This document shows positions 45,302 through 53,258 of a DNA stretch of 64,000 nt, piece after piece. A program made the position numbers and the translations under genes. A model generated the notes under the pieces. The model saw only the letters and a program-made list of their open reading frames with translations. It ran no database searches and was not told where the DNA came from. Numbering within the stretch: position 1 is the stretch's first letter; the number at the start of each line of letters is the position of its first letter. Origin of the DNA: Neorhizobium galegae (lineage in GTDB: Bacteria > Pseudomonadota > Alphaproteobacteria > Rhizobiales > Rhizobiaceae); assembly GCF_017877055.1 (NCBI RefSeq), contig NZ_JAGIPG010000001.1:1-64000 (forward strand), given 5' to 3'.

Positions 45302-45662
45302 TCGGCCGCCGGATACTGCCCAGCTTATACGCCGGATGAAGAACGGGGCATCGAAAGATTGCCACATGTCGTCATCTTAACTACCTGCGATGGGAGGCAA
45401 CTGAGTATTGACCGTCTTCATGTCAAAGGCGCGATCGAAGCGCCTTGGACGACGTGGACCGCCATGCAAAATTTCTGGATTGCCTGAATTGGGCAAATAT
45501 TCCGCACACCAAAACCGGGGTAAGCGACGAAAAAATATATCGTCAAGGCGCAAGTATGGATTCGAAGTTGAACTCAAGTATGTTTTTCCATATATTATCA
45601 GTATATAAGGTATATTTCAAATTTTGAAGTATGTTCCCCATGATTTCCCGGTAAGGCGCTGC
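45302..45662. other. AT-rich promoter region at the left edge of the glycan/RTX locus
   Basis: The stretch of 361 bases has no supported gene. It includes a 7-bp hairpin (AAGGCGC/GCGCCTT, 45426-45446) and, in its AT-rich end, palindrome site A (45612-45632). Base composition drops sharply compared with the flanking genes. Confidence 0.5.
45612..45632. promoter_or_regulatory. palindrome site A (TTCAA-N3-TTGAA)
   Basis: The 21-bp site is ATATTTCAA-ATT-TTGAAGTAT. It differs from site B by two arm/spacer changes, and its inner 16 bases (TTTCAAATTTTGAAGT) are identical to the reverse complement of site C. It lies 31 bases before the alpha/beta-hydrolase start. Confidence 0.65.
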
Positions 45663-46619
45663 ATGCTGGTATTTTCAGATGAAAATTTGGAGGTGATACA
45701 TCGTCCGGGATCATCTTCCTATCTTCTCGTTACCTTCAACGAGATGGAAATGAAGGCCAACGGCAGTCGCTTCTGGGGGCAGCGGTTCTGCGAGAAAGCC
45801 GACATTTCGGCGCTTGGTTTCATCAGCCGACGGCCCAACTGGTTTCCCGCGGCGAGCGTCGTGAAGGCTGTCGAGGCTGCCGCGCCCATCCTTGCCGCAG
45901 CACCGGAGCGGATCCTTTACGGGCATTCGCAGGGCGGCTACGCGGCCTTGCGGTACCGAAGGCGCTTCAACGCGGCCGTTGCCATCGCCTTTTGCCCCCA
46001 GGTCTCGATCGATCCGAAAGCCGTTCCTTTCGACGGCAGGTTTGCACGCCATTTCTCGCCCGATTTCCACGCCAATATGGGGATCGCGCCTGATCACGCA
46101 GCTGGCCGGGCCTATCTCTTCTTCGATCCGTTCCACGCCGTCGATCGCCAGCACGCGGTTCGGATCGCGGCGCTGCAGGAGGGGACGCGTCTCGTGCCGG
46201 TCCATATGACGGGTCATGGCACCGTTCGCGCGTTCACCGGAACGGCACGCGCTCTGTCGCTGATCGAGGCCTGCCGCGAGGACGATCTTCCGGCTCTTCG
46301 GGCTCTGGCCCGCGCGGCCCGGGTCAGGGCGCCGATGCGGCCTTATCAGATCGCGATGACGGCAATCGCCCGGCATCGGGCCTGGGCCGACCGGTTTCAT
46401 GCACATTTCGGCTCGGCTTTCTCTCCGGTCGAGCGAGCAAACTTCCTCTATCATCGGGCCAACCGCCACATCCGCGACGGCGAGCTTGCGGCGGCGCGGA
46501 CCATGCTTGTGGACGCCATGACATGCCAGCCGGAAAATGCTGGCTTCGCCCGCCGGATGGCGGAACTGGACAGCCGTATCGCGCGCCGTCCAGGGGCGGA
46601 TGGCGCCGCGCATTCGTGA
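45663..46619 (+). CDS. alpha/beta hydrolase-like protein with TPR-like tail
   Basis: The product is about 318 residues. The nucleophile elbow GHSQGGYAAL (Ser about 87) and a later TGHGTVRAF (candidate catalytic His) mark an alpha/beta hydrolase; the C-terminal part (LYHRANRHIRDGELAAARTMLVDAMTCQPEN) looks like one TPR-like hairpin. Similar hydrolases sit beside glycosyltransferases in polysaccharide loci, where they may remove or move acyl groups, but no function is shown. The ATG at 45663 is preceded by TAAGG; an upstream TTG is less likely. Site A lies directly upstream. Confidence 0.6.
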   Translation: MLVFSDENLEVIHRPGSSSYLLVTFNEMEMKANGSRFWGQRFCEKADISALGFISRRPNWFPAASVVKAVEAAAPILAAAPERILYGHSQGGYAALRYRRRFNAAVAIAFCPQVSIDPKAVPFDGRFARHFSPDFHANMGIAPDHAAGRAYLFFDPFHAVDRQHAVRIAALQEGTRLVPVHMTGHGTVRAFTGTARALSLIEACREDDLPALRALARAARVRAPMRPYQIAMTAIARHRAWADRFHAHFGSAFSPVERANFLYHRANRHIRDGELAAARTMLVDAMTCQPENAGFARRMAELDSRIARRPGADGAAHS

Positions 46620-46861
46620 TCCGAATGTCGCCGAGCCTGTTCGGCAAGACGGTCTTGCTGAAGAGTGACAGCCCATCTCAGGCCCAGCGCTCCTGATTGC
46701 CGGTAGTATCCTTGTTCCAAACCGGCGGCGGAGGATGGCCTTGCGGACTTTCGCCCGCATGCAGGCGGCCTTCAGGCGACCTTGCGACCGGCTTCTCAAG
46801 GGCTTGCCTGATTATCCTCTCCCGGTCGAAACGCTTTCAGCGCTTAACAAGGCGAACGTCG

Positions 46862-48181
46862 TCAAAGCGAGTGCGCCAGAAGCGTGGGGCTCTCGGTCAC
46901 CGCGGCATCGAGCTTGCGCCGTAGCAGGGTGCGATAGAGTTTGACGTGTTCTTGCGCGCAGGCGAGGCGGTCGGCGGGTTGTCGCATGGAGCCTCGCAGC
47001 CGCTTCCAGATTTGGCTATCACCCAAGACCTCGACGAGGCGGTCTGCGAGGTCCTGGCTGCTGCCGGCGCGAAAGTGCAGGCCGTCCTTTCCGTCACGCA
47101 CCTTCTCGGCCATCCCGCCGATGTCGGACGCGATCATCGGCCTGCGATGGAGCAGGGCCTCCTGGATCACGACGGGCGAGTTTTCCCACCAGACGGACGG
47201 CAGAACCACCCAGTCGACCGAACGCATGAGACGCGGCACGTCCGCGTTCTGGTAAGCGCCGTAGAAGCGGACACGTTGGCCGGCGTCTGCGATGAGCTCC
47301 TTCATCCGTTCCTGGAATTCGATCGGCTGTCGCTCGAGATTGCCGCCGAAGATCATCAGGCAGGAATCTTCGCCCCATATCTCCTTCGGGATGCGCGAAA
47401 CGGCATCGATCAGGAGGTCGGCTCCCTTGAACGGCGTCATTTGTCCGAAATAGGCGAAGCGGTTGCGGCGCGGGTTGGGACCCTGCGTTTCTCGCGCGGG
47501 CGCGGCCGTTTCGACGGAGATGCCATTTTCGATGACGCTGAGCTTGTCCTTTTCGATGCCCCATGCGGCATAGCGTTCCGCCAGAAACCGGCTGGGGGAG
47601 ACGAAGGCATCGGCAAGGCCAAGCATTCCGCGCGCAAACAATTCCCGCTTCAGGAAGCGTGAGACGGGTATGTCGGGAAAGCAGCCGTGGCAGGCGACGG
47701 GGGATGCCGTTTCGCAGAGCTGACCGGAAGGCCGTTTCACCATCTGCCCGTGATTGTGGCAGATCGACAGGTATTCGTGGAACGTGACGAGAATGGCCGC
47801 GTGCGGAAATGCTTCTCTCAGGGCGTAGAGGGCTTCAAGGCCAATCCCGAGAACATGATGGAAATGGATGACATGCGGCCTCAGGTCGCGCGCGAAACGC
47901 AAGAGGTCCCGGCTGATCGCCTGGGTATCGCCGTTGGATAGAAAGAAGTGGTCGTAATCGTCCGCGTGGAACAGCAGTTCATCCTCGGCAAGGCGGAGGC
48001 TCATCAGCGCGGACGAGGCATGCCGCGGGACCGGATGACCGACCCGGGCGAGATAAACCGATTGCACGTTCGGCAATGCGTTCAGGCCGCGATGCAGGTT
48101 GTGAGATGCGATCTCCGCCCCACCGAGCGAAACCGTCGGGTGCGCATGCGAGACGACAAGGACGCGAAGCTGCTCGTTCAT
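46862..48181 (-). CDS. GT4-type glycosyltransferase with Cys motif (copy 1)
   Basis: The 439-residue protein has two Rossmann-like domains of GT-B enzymes: VVSHAHPTVSLGGAEIASHNL at the start (donor/acceptor loop GGAE) and the C-terminal VVLPSVWWENSPVVIQEAL with the EX7E-like sugar-nucleotide site. A Cys-rich insert (CHNHG, QLCE, CHGCF near residues 145-170) is shared with the paralogue at 51160-52422 and looks like a metal site. It is the last gene of a seven-gene unit and overlaps the upstream gene by four bases. It transfers a sugar to a growing glycan in the cytoplasm. Confidence 0.88.
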   Translation of the reverse strand: MNEQLRVLVVSHAHPTVSLGGAEIASHNLHRGLNALPNVQSVYLARVGHPVPRHASSALMSLRLAEDELLFHADDYDHFFLSNGDTQAISRDLLRFARDLRPHVIHFHHVLGIGLEALYALREAFPHAAILVTFHEYLSICHNHGQMVKRPSGQLCETASPVACHGCFPDIPVSRFLKRELFARGMLGLADAFVSPSRFLAERYAAWGIEKDKLSVIENGISVETAAPARETQGPNPRRNRFAYFGQMTPFKGADLLIDAVSRIPKEIWGEDSCLMIFGGNLERQPIEFQERMKELIADAGQRVRFYGAYQNADVPRLMRSVDWVVLPSVWWENSPVVIQEALLHRRPMIASDIGGMAEKVRDGKDGLHFRAGSSQDLADRLVEVLGDSQIWKRLRGSMRQPADRLACAQEHVKLYRTLLRRKLDAAVTESPTLLAHSL

Positions 48182-50415
48182 GCGGGCCTCTTTTCCAGGT
48201 GCTTTTCAACGGTGAGGATAGGCAACCATTGACTCTTGAAGATCTTTCGATCGATCTCTTCCACCAGGGCCGCCATCGCCGGACTATCACCGCTGCGTGC
48301 GTCGTCGCAGCCCCACATCTGCACCGACGGCAGCACGTAGCAGTCAAACCCGGAGCGGCTGAGACGGAGGCCGAGATCCAGACCCTTTTCCTGCCCGCCC
48401 AGATAGGCGCCGGAAAAGCCGCCCGCACGCAACAGGGCGTGGCGAGGCATGACGCAGCACTCGAGCGAGGCCGCGGCGATACGCGTCAGCTTCATGTCGG
48501 TAACCGCCTTGAGCGGATATCCGGCATAGCGGCCAACGATGGGTTCGTCGCCGTTGCCGTCATCGATCCAGCTTCCCGCCCAGCGAATGGAATGGTCCTC
48601 GTAAGCCAGGACGGGCGAGACGACGCATCCTTTGAGCGTCGCGGCCGTGGCCAGGAGCTTGCCGTACCAGCCTGCCCCGCGCGGGATCAGCGAGGCGGAG
48701 AGCGACACGACCGTTTCGCAGGAGAGTGCTTGCGTGCCGGCTTCCAGCATGTCGTAGACGTCGCCTGTTCCCTTCGCCGACACCAGTCTGGCCGAAAGGC
48801 CATAGAACCGCACGAGCTCCCTTAGGCGGGCACCCTGCCTGCGAAAGCGCTCCGCCGGCATGGCGATCACGATCGGCACGCGCCGGGTTTCGGGATCGAG
48901 CGCAAGCAAGGCCAGCAGCGGGGAAATGTCCTCCTCGCTCTCTCCGGCGCCGATGACGATCGGCGGGCTGCTTTCCTCATCGAAGGAGCCGGCATCCAGG
49001 ATTGTCTCCATGACCGGTGTCGACCTTCCGGATTGTCCGAGGAACGGGACAATCTGTGAATCGACGATCGCCGGCAGCGCATAGTTCGCGGGATCGATGG
49101 AGCCGATCTGGCGCAATACCGCCGAGCGCGCCGAAACCCGCGTTGGTTTCAACGGCAGGAACGCCCGGCGCTCATCGCGCAGCGTGAGTTCGAAGTAGAG
49201 GGGCGCATCGGGATCGCCATTCGGCAACCGGGCGTGGGCGATGAAGCCGTGCGCGCGCTGTTCGCTCCGAAGGCTCGGCGTGAAGTGCTGCTGGTCGTTG
49301 AAACTGTCGGTGACATCGGGGCGATCGAAGCGCGTCCAGCACTCGTCGAGGCGAGCCGCAGCATCGCGTCGGCGTAGTCTTACCGTTGCGACGTGGCCGT
49401 CGGGATCATAAAGCCAGCCGCAGACGAGGAGGTTTCCTCCACCCGCCTCAAATGCGCTGTCTATTCCCATTCGGACGGGATAGGGCAGGCTGGAGACGGT
49501 TTCCTTGCCCTCGAAGCTGTTGGCGGCTGTTCGCAGGGACAGGAACACGTCCGGGGTGCTTTGGGTCCGCAGCAAAATCGACCGGATGTGTTCCGGCGTT
49601 TCCAGCGGGCCGGCTATGCGCTTTCGGGGGTGAACCGCAATATACCGCCAACCGGCGCGTCCCCGAAAGACCAGCCCCTCGATGTCGAGAGCGCGGGCAG
49701 CCTGGCTGGCCTCGATAAGGCCGACAAAACCGGAGGCGCCGTCGGGAGCGTCCGGGCGGGGAAAGATGGCGATACCGCACTCCGCGACCGCCGGTGTCAG
49801 ATTGCCGACCGGGGAGACCCGGCACGGACCTGGCGCCATGCCGCGGCTCCACCCCTGCAGGAGCGTCGCACCATCATGGCTCTCACCAATCAACTCGATG
49901 AAACCGTCGCTGGCGTGGGCTGACTGCAAAAGCGTGGTTATCGTCAAAAGTCGGCGGCGGCTTACATTGCCGGCCATCAGAGCGTCCACGAGCCGGTTGA
50001 GGACGGCGGCTGACTGAGGTCCCGCGGACTCGACCACAAGCGCGACTGCTTCCTCCGTGGTGGCAAGCCGGGGCGCAAAGATGTAGTGTGCGCCCGTCTC
50101 CTCCTCTCCGAAGCGGATCGTGGTCATCGCCGGATCCGTGTCCACGGCCGGAAGGAGCGCTGCGAAGCCGTGCCTGGCTCGCGGTGAGGGTGCGGCCAAT
50201 CGCCATTCCGAGACAAACGAGCTTCGCGTGACGGCCTGATCCTCGCCGACGCCGACCACCACGTCACCGGCCGTGACACGGCCCAGGCCGATGATCAGCA
50301 AGGTTGCCTCGTCGATCCGGCAGCCGATAACCCTTCCGGAGCGTATTGCCCTGCTCACGGCATGCCTGCCCGCCGAGGGGCCAGTGACAGCGGGGGATTG
50401 TTCCGTAACCAGCAC
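48178..50415 (-). CDS. large glycosyltransferase-like protein with degenerate GT2 domain
   Basis: The protein is about 745 residues from a GTG at 50415, chosen because AGGAGGG lies six bases ahead; a longer frame would overlap the upstream gene. A middle part carries NLLVCGWLYDPDG (GWxxDP-type domain, about residue 350). The last 260 residues follow the GT2 plan of the neighbour at 53255-55510, but the DxD position LNSDVV is replaced by LSASLI, and the later ED motif reads QEKGLDLGLRL. It is therefore likely a non-catalytic or altered transferase. The first 300 residues are unrecognised. It overlaps the next gene by four bases. Confidence 0.6.
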   Translation of the reverse strand: MLVTEQSPAVTGPSAGRHAVSRAIRSGRVIGCRIDEATLLIIGLGRVTAGDVVVGVGEDQAVTRSSFVSEWRLAAPSPRARHGFAALLPAVDTDPAMTTIRFGEEETGAHYIFAPRLATTEEAVALVVESAGPQSAAVLNRLVDALMAGNVSRRRLLTITTLLQSAHASDGFIELIGESHDGATLLQGWSRGMAPGPCRVSPVGNLTPAVAECGIAIFPRPDAPDGASGFVGLIEASQAARALDIEGLVFRGRAGWRYIAVHPRKRIAGPLETPEHIRSILLRTQSTPDVFLSLRTAANSFEGKETVSSLPYPVRMGIDSAFEAGGGNLLVCGWLYDPDGHVATVRLRRRDAAARLDECWTRFDRPDVTDSFNDQQHFTPSLRSEQRAHGFIAHARLPNGDPDAPLYFELTLRDERRAFLPLKPTRVSARSAVLRQIGSIDPANYALPAIVDSQIVPFLGQSGRSTPVMETILDAGSFDEESSPPIVIGAGESEEDISPLLALLALDPETRRVPIVIAMPAERFRRQGARLRELVRFYGLSARLVSAKGTGDVYDMLEAGTQALSCETVVSLSASLIPRGAGWYGKLLATAATLKGCVVSPVLAYEDHSIRWAGSWIDDGNGDEPIVGRYAGYPLKAVTDMKLTRIAAASLECCVMPRHALLRAGGFSGAYLGGQEKGLDLGLRLSRSGFDCYVLPSVQMWGCDDARSGDSPAMAALVEEIDRKIFKSQWLPILTVEKHLEKRPA

Positions 50416-50431
50416 GCCTTGCCCTCCTGGC

Positions 50432-51163
50432 TCAGATTCTGGCAACCAGCACAAGGCTGGCGCCCGCGGCAAATCCCACGAGAACGAACAGCAGCAGCAG
50501 CAGGGGCTTTATTTCGCCGTTCGCACGCTTGCGCAACGTGTTCAGGTTCTTCTCCATTCCTGCCACAACCCCATCCATCCGCATCAGGTGGACATCGAGA
50601 TCATTCAGCCGTTGGCTGATATCCACCTTGAGGCTTTCGACGGCATTGCTGATATCGGTCAGGCCGGCGGTCTCGGCCTTGTCGGCATCGATTTCCGGGG
50701 CGCGCTGCAACGAGCGCTGCGAGACCTGCAATTGCCGCTGCGCCGCCATCAACACATCGAGCTTGTCGAGCACTTTCGCCAGCGGCGCAGCGATAAGAGC
50801 CTCGGCCGCCTGCTCGTTCGGCTGGGGAACGCGCAGGGCCTGCTCGGAACCGGCTCCGTTTCGCGCCATGACGACAACATCGTTCGCCCGAGAGTGGAGG
50901 GGATCGGGCAGTGCGATTTCAAATGCATGTTTGCCGTCGCCGATACCGTTGCGCCGCAGGTCGGGACGATTGCGGTCGGCCACAGCCTCGGCGATCACCT
51001 TGCCATCGAGGAGGACACGAATGGTCAGCCGTTGATCCGGCGCCATCGGGTCGAATGCCCAGCCGAAGATCCTGCCCATGTCGACGGCATCCACCCGGCC
51101 ATTCATCGGCTTGGCGTTGTCCTGTTCGGATGCGGCATCCGGTCGTTCAGCGGGACTGGTCAT
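50432..51163 (-). CDS. tail-anchored GWxxDP-domain protein with coiled coil
   Basis: The 243-residue protein has three parts. Residues about 20-110 form a beta-sandwich-like domain (GRVDAVDMGRIFGWAFDP, then VRVLLDG-type strands and GIGDGKHAFEIALPDP) seen in rhizobial and cyanobacterial polysaccharide proteins. Residues about 125-215 are predicted coiled coil. The end is one membrane helix (PLLLLLFVLVGFAAGASLVL) with only a few residues after it, so the body faces the cytoplasm. It may act as a membrane scaffold for the glycosyltransferases around it. Its start overlaps the GT4 stop by four bases. Confidence 0.6.
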   Translation of the reverse strand: MTSPAERPDAASEQDNAKPMNGRVDAVDMGRIFGWAFDPMAPDQRLTIRVLLDGKVIAEAVADRNRPDLRRNGIGDGKHAFEIALPDPLHSRANDVVVMARNGAGSEQALRVPQPNEQAAEALIAAPLAKVLDKLDVLMAAQRQLQVSQRSLQRAPEIDADKAETAGLTDISNAVESLKVDISQRLNDLDVHLMRMDGVVAGMEKNLNTLRKRANGEIKPLLLLLFVLVGFAAGASLVLVARI

Positions 51164-52422
51164 ACGCTCTCCAATGCCTGAACCTGTGCCGTCTCCATCC
51201 ACTTGAGGTAGCGGCGGGCGGTCGTGTCGATGTCGTCGGGTTTGCGGGCGTTTTCGGAAAGCCGGCGCAGCAGGTTCGGTTCTTCCACTATGGTCCGCAT
51301 CACTGCAGCGAGCGCTCTGGCATCGTTGGGTGGAACGGTGAGGCCGTTGACGCCATGCTCGACCATTTCCGCCATTCCCCCGATATTGCTGGCGATGACC
51401 GGACGGCCTTGAGCCTGGGCTTCCTGAATGACAAGCGGCGCGTTCTCCCACCAGACGGAAGGAACGATGGTGCAATCGACCGCGGCCACGAGATCGGCAA
51501 TATCTTCGCGTCGATAGGGTCCTCGGGCCTGCACGCAGTCTGACGTCTCGGCAAAGCGCCGATTGATCTCGTCGACGAAGGCCTCGCTCTGGAAGGGCGC
51601 TCCGCCATGGACGCGGAGTTCGAAATCAAGGCCATCGGCCAGAAGCTGGCGCGCGGCGTCGAGCAACACGGTCACCCCCTTCCAGGGGTTGAGATTTCCG
51701 AAATATCCGAAGACCGGCTTCCCGCCCTGCAGCAGCTCCCGTCGCGCGCCGGCATTTCGGGTGGGAATGCCATTGGGAATGACGCTGATCGTATCTTCGT
51801 CCAGTCCCCACCGCACGAAGCGATCGCGTAAAAAAGCGCTCGGCGAGACGAAGTGGTCAACCGTACTCAAGAGGGCCTTCAGGTGGCGTTCGCGCAGGGT
51901 AAAGCGGTCGAGCGGGATGTCCTTGAAACAGGCATGGCAGCGGTCGGGGCTGGCCTGGTGGCAAAGCTCCTTGCTGCCGGTGCGCACCATCAGGCCGTCA
52001 TGGTGGCAGATGGGGTAGTAGTCATGCAGCGTCATGACGATCTGGCAGTCGGGCAAGGTGCGGCGGACGATGTGAGGGAACTCGGCCCCAAGCAGCAGCA
52101 GGTGATGGAGGTGAACCACATCCGGCCGGAAATCGCGCAGCAACTCCGTTATATCCGGCACGACACCGTAAAGATCGATCTGGCTCATGAAGAAGCGGTC
52201 GAAATGTCCGGACCATAACAGGATCTCATCTCCCGCCGAACCGATGCTCTGGAAGCTCGTGCCTGGCCTTGCCTCGCGATGGATCTGGTTGGTGGCGCCG
52301 AGAAACAGGGCTTCGTGCCCCTCGCGCTGGTAGGCGCGAAACAAGTCGTGAGCGAATATCTCCGTCCCGCCCGGGTGAAGGGACGGATGGTTGTGGGCTG
52401 CCACCAGGATGCGCTTGCTCAT
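51160..52422 (-). CDS. GT4-type glycosyltransferase with Cys motif (copy 2)
   Basis: The 420-residue GT-B enzyme begins KRILVAAHNHPSLHPGGTEIFAHDLF and contains VFGYFGNLNPWKGV and the donor-site segment VPSVWWENAPLVIQEAQ. The Cys insert (CHHDG, ELCH, CHACF) matches that of the 46862-48181 protein in spacing. The ATG at 52422 overlaps the methyltransferase stop by one base (TGATG). A longer upstream frame lies inside the methyltransferase gene. Confidence 0.88.
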   Translation of the reverse strand: MSKRILVAAHNHPSLHPGGTEIFAHDLFRAYQREGHEALFLGATNQIHREARPGTSFQSIGSAGDEILLWSGHFDRFFMSQIDLYGVVPDITELLRDFRPDVVHLHHLLLLGAEFPHIVRRTLPDCQIVMTLHDYYPICHHDGLMVRTGSKELCHQASPDRCHACFKDIPLDRFTLRERHLKALLSTVDHFVSPSAFLRDRFVRWGLDEDTISVIPNGIPTRNAGARRELLQGGKPVFGYFGNLNPWKGVTVLLDAARQLLADGLDFELRVHGGAPFQSEAFVDEINRRFAETSDCVQARGPYRREDIADLVAAVDCTIVPSVWWENAPLVIQEAQAQGRPVIASNIGGMAEMVEHGVNGLTVPPNDARALAAVMRTIVEEPNLLRRLSENARKPDDIDTTARRYLKWMETAQVQALESV

Positions 52423-53258
52423 CAACCATTTCCCCGGCGCTTCGCCACGATGAAGTCCTGATGGTGACCAGCATTGGTGCCGCGCCAATGGCCCAGCGAT
52501 CTCAGAGCGACGGAGAGGCCGGCCCGTTCGAGCGCCTTGTCCAGAAAGCCGTCTTCGAAACCGACCGCGGCAAGCGGCGGCTGGTTGGGTACGAACCAGC
52601 ATGGGCTTTCGCCGTAGCGGCGGAAGGCGAGACGCGGGTCGCGCCGCCCGTGTTCGTTTGCCGCCGCGATCCGGTCGACCACGAAGGCGGTCATGAACAA
52701 GCGCCCGCCCGGCGACAGGACCCTGCGGACCTCGGCGAGGTAGACAAGAATCTCCGCGGGCGGCAGATGAGTGACCACGGACGTCATGATGACGAAGTCG
52801 AAATGACGATCCGGGAAGGGGAGCCTCAAGGTCTTCCCGCTGACCTTGCCGTCCGGATTGTAGAGTTCGTGCGCGATGTCCAGCCGCTGGAAGGCGAAAT
52901 TGGGGTAGGCGGGCGTAATCGTTCTCTGGCACCAGCCGATACCGCCCTCGACCGGATCGATGCCATCGTAGCGGCTCGTCTGCGGATCGAGATATTGAGT
53001 GAGCGGCACCGCCATCCGGCCGATACCGCAGCCGATGTCGAGCACGCGGCTGTCTTCGCGCAGGCCGCCGATGCGAATGAAGTAACCGAGAAATTCCGCT
53101 CCTATCGCGCGGAAATCGCCGTCTCCCACGAAGACGTTGGTAGATTCCGGTTGCGGCAGGAAACGATTTTCCCGAACGGATTCGACGAGCCAGCGAACAC
53201 GGTCTTCGTCGATCAGCCGGGCCGGCCTGGTGGGCTGCAGGAGTGCTGCTTGGGTCAC
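52422..53258 (-). CDS. SAM-dependent methyltransferase
   Basis: The 278-residue class I methyltransferase has motif I VLDIGCGIGRMAVPL (residues about 71-85), acidic residue in YDGIDPVEGGI, motif LPFPDRHFDFVIMTSVVTHLP and LAEVRRVLSPGGRLFMTAF. It starts with a GTG overlapping the GT2 stop (GTGA). In this context it probably caps or decorates a sugar of the glycan, but a small-molecule or lipid substrate cannot be excluded. Confidence 0.85.
   Translation of the reverse strand: MTQAALLQPTRPARLIDEDRVRWLVESVRENRFLPQPESTNVFVGDGDFRAIGAEFLGYFIRIGGLREDSRVLDIGCGIGRMAVPLTQYLDPQTSRYDGIDPVEGGIGWCQRTITPAYPNFAFQRLDIAHELYNPDGKVSGKTLRLPFPDRHFDFVIMTSVVTHLPPAEILVYLAEVRRVLSPGGRLFMTAFVVDRIAAANEHGRRDPRLAFRRYGESPCWFVPNQPPLAAVGFEDGFLDKALERAGLSVALRSLGHWRGTNAGHHQDFIVAKRRGNG

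Noticed and set aside
45426..45446. AAGGCGC/GCGCCTT hairpin as terminator of the LacI gene
   Set aside because: The stem is only 7 bp, lies 125 bases after the stop and has no T-run; kept as a remark only.
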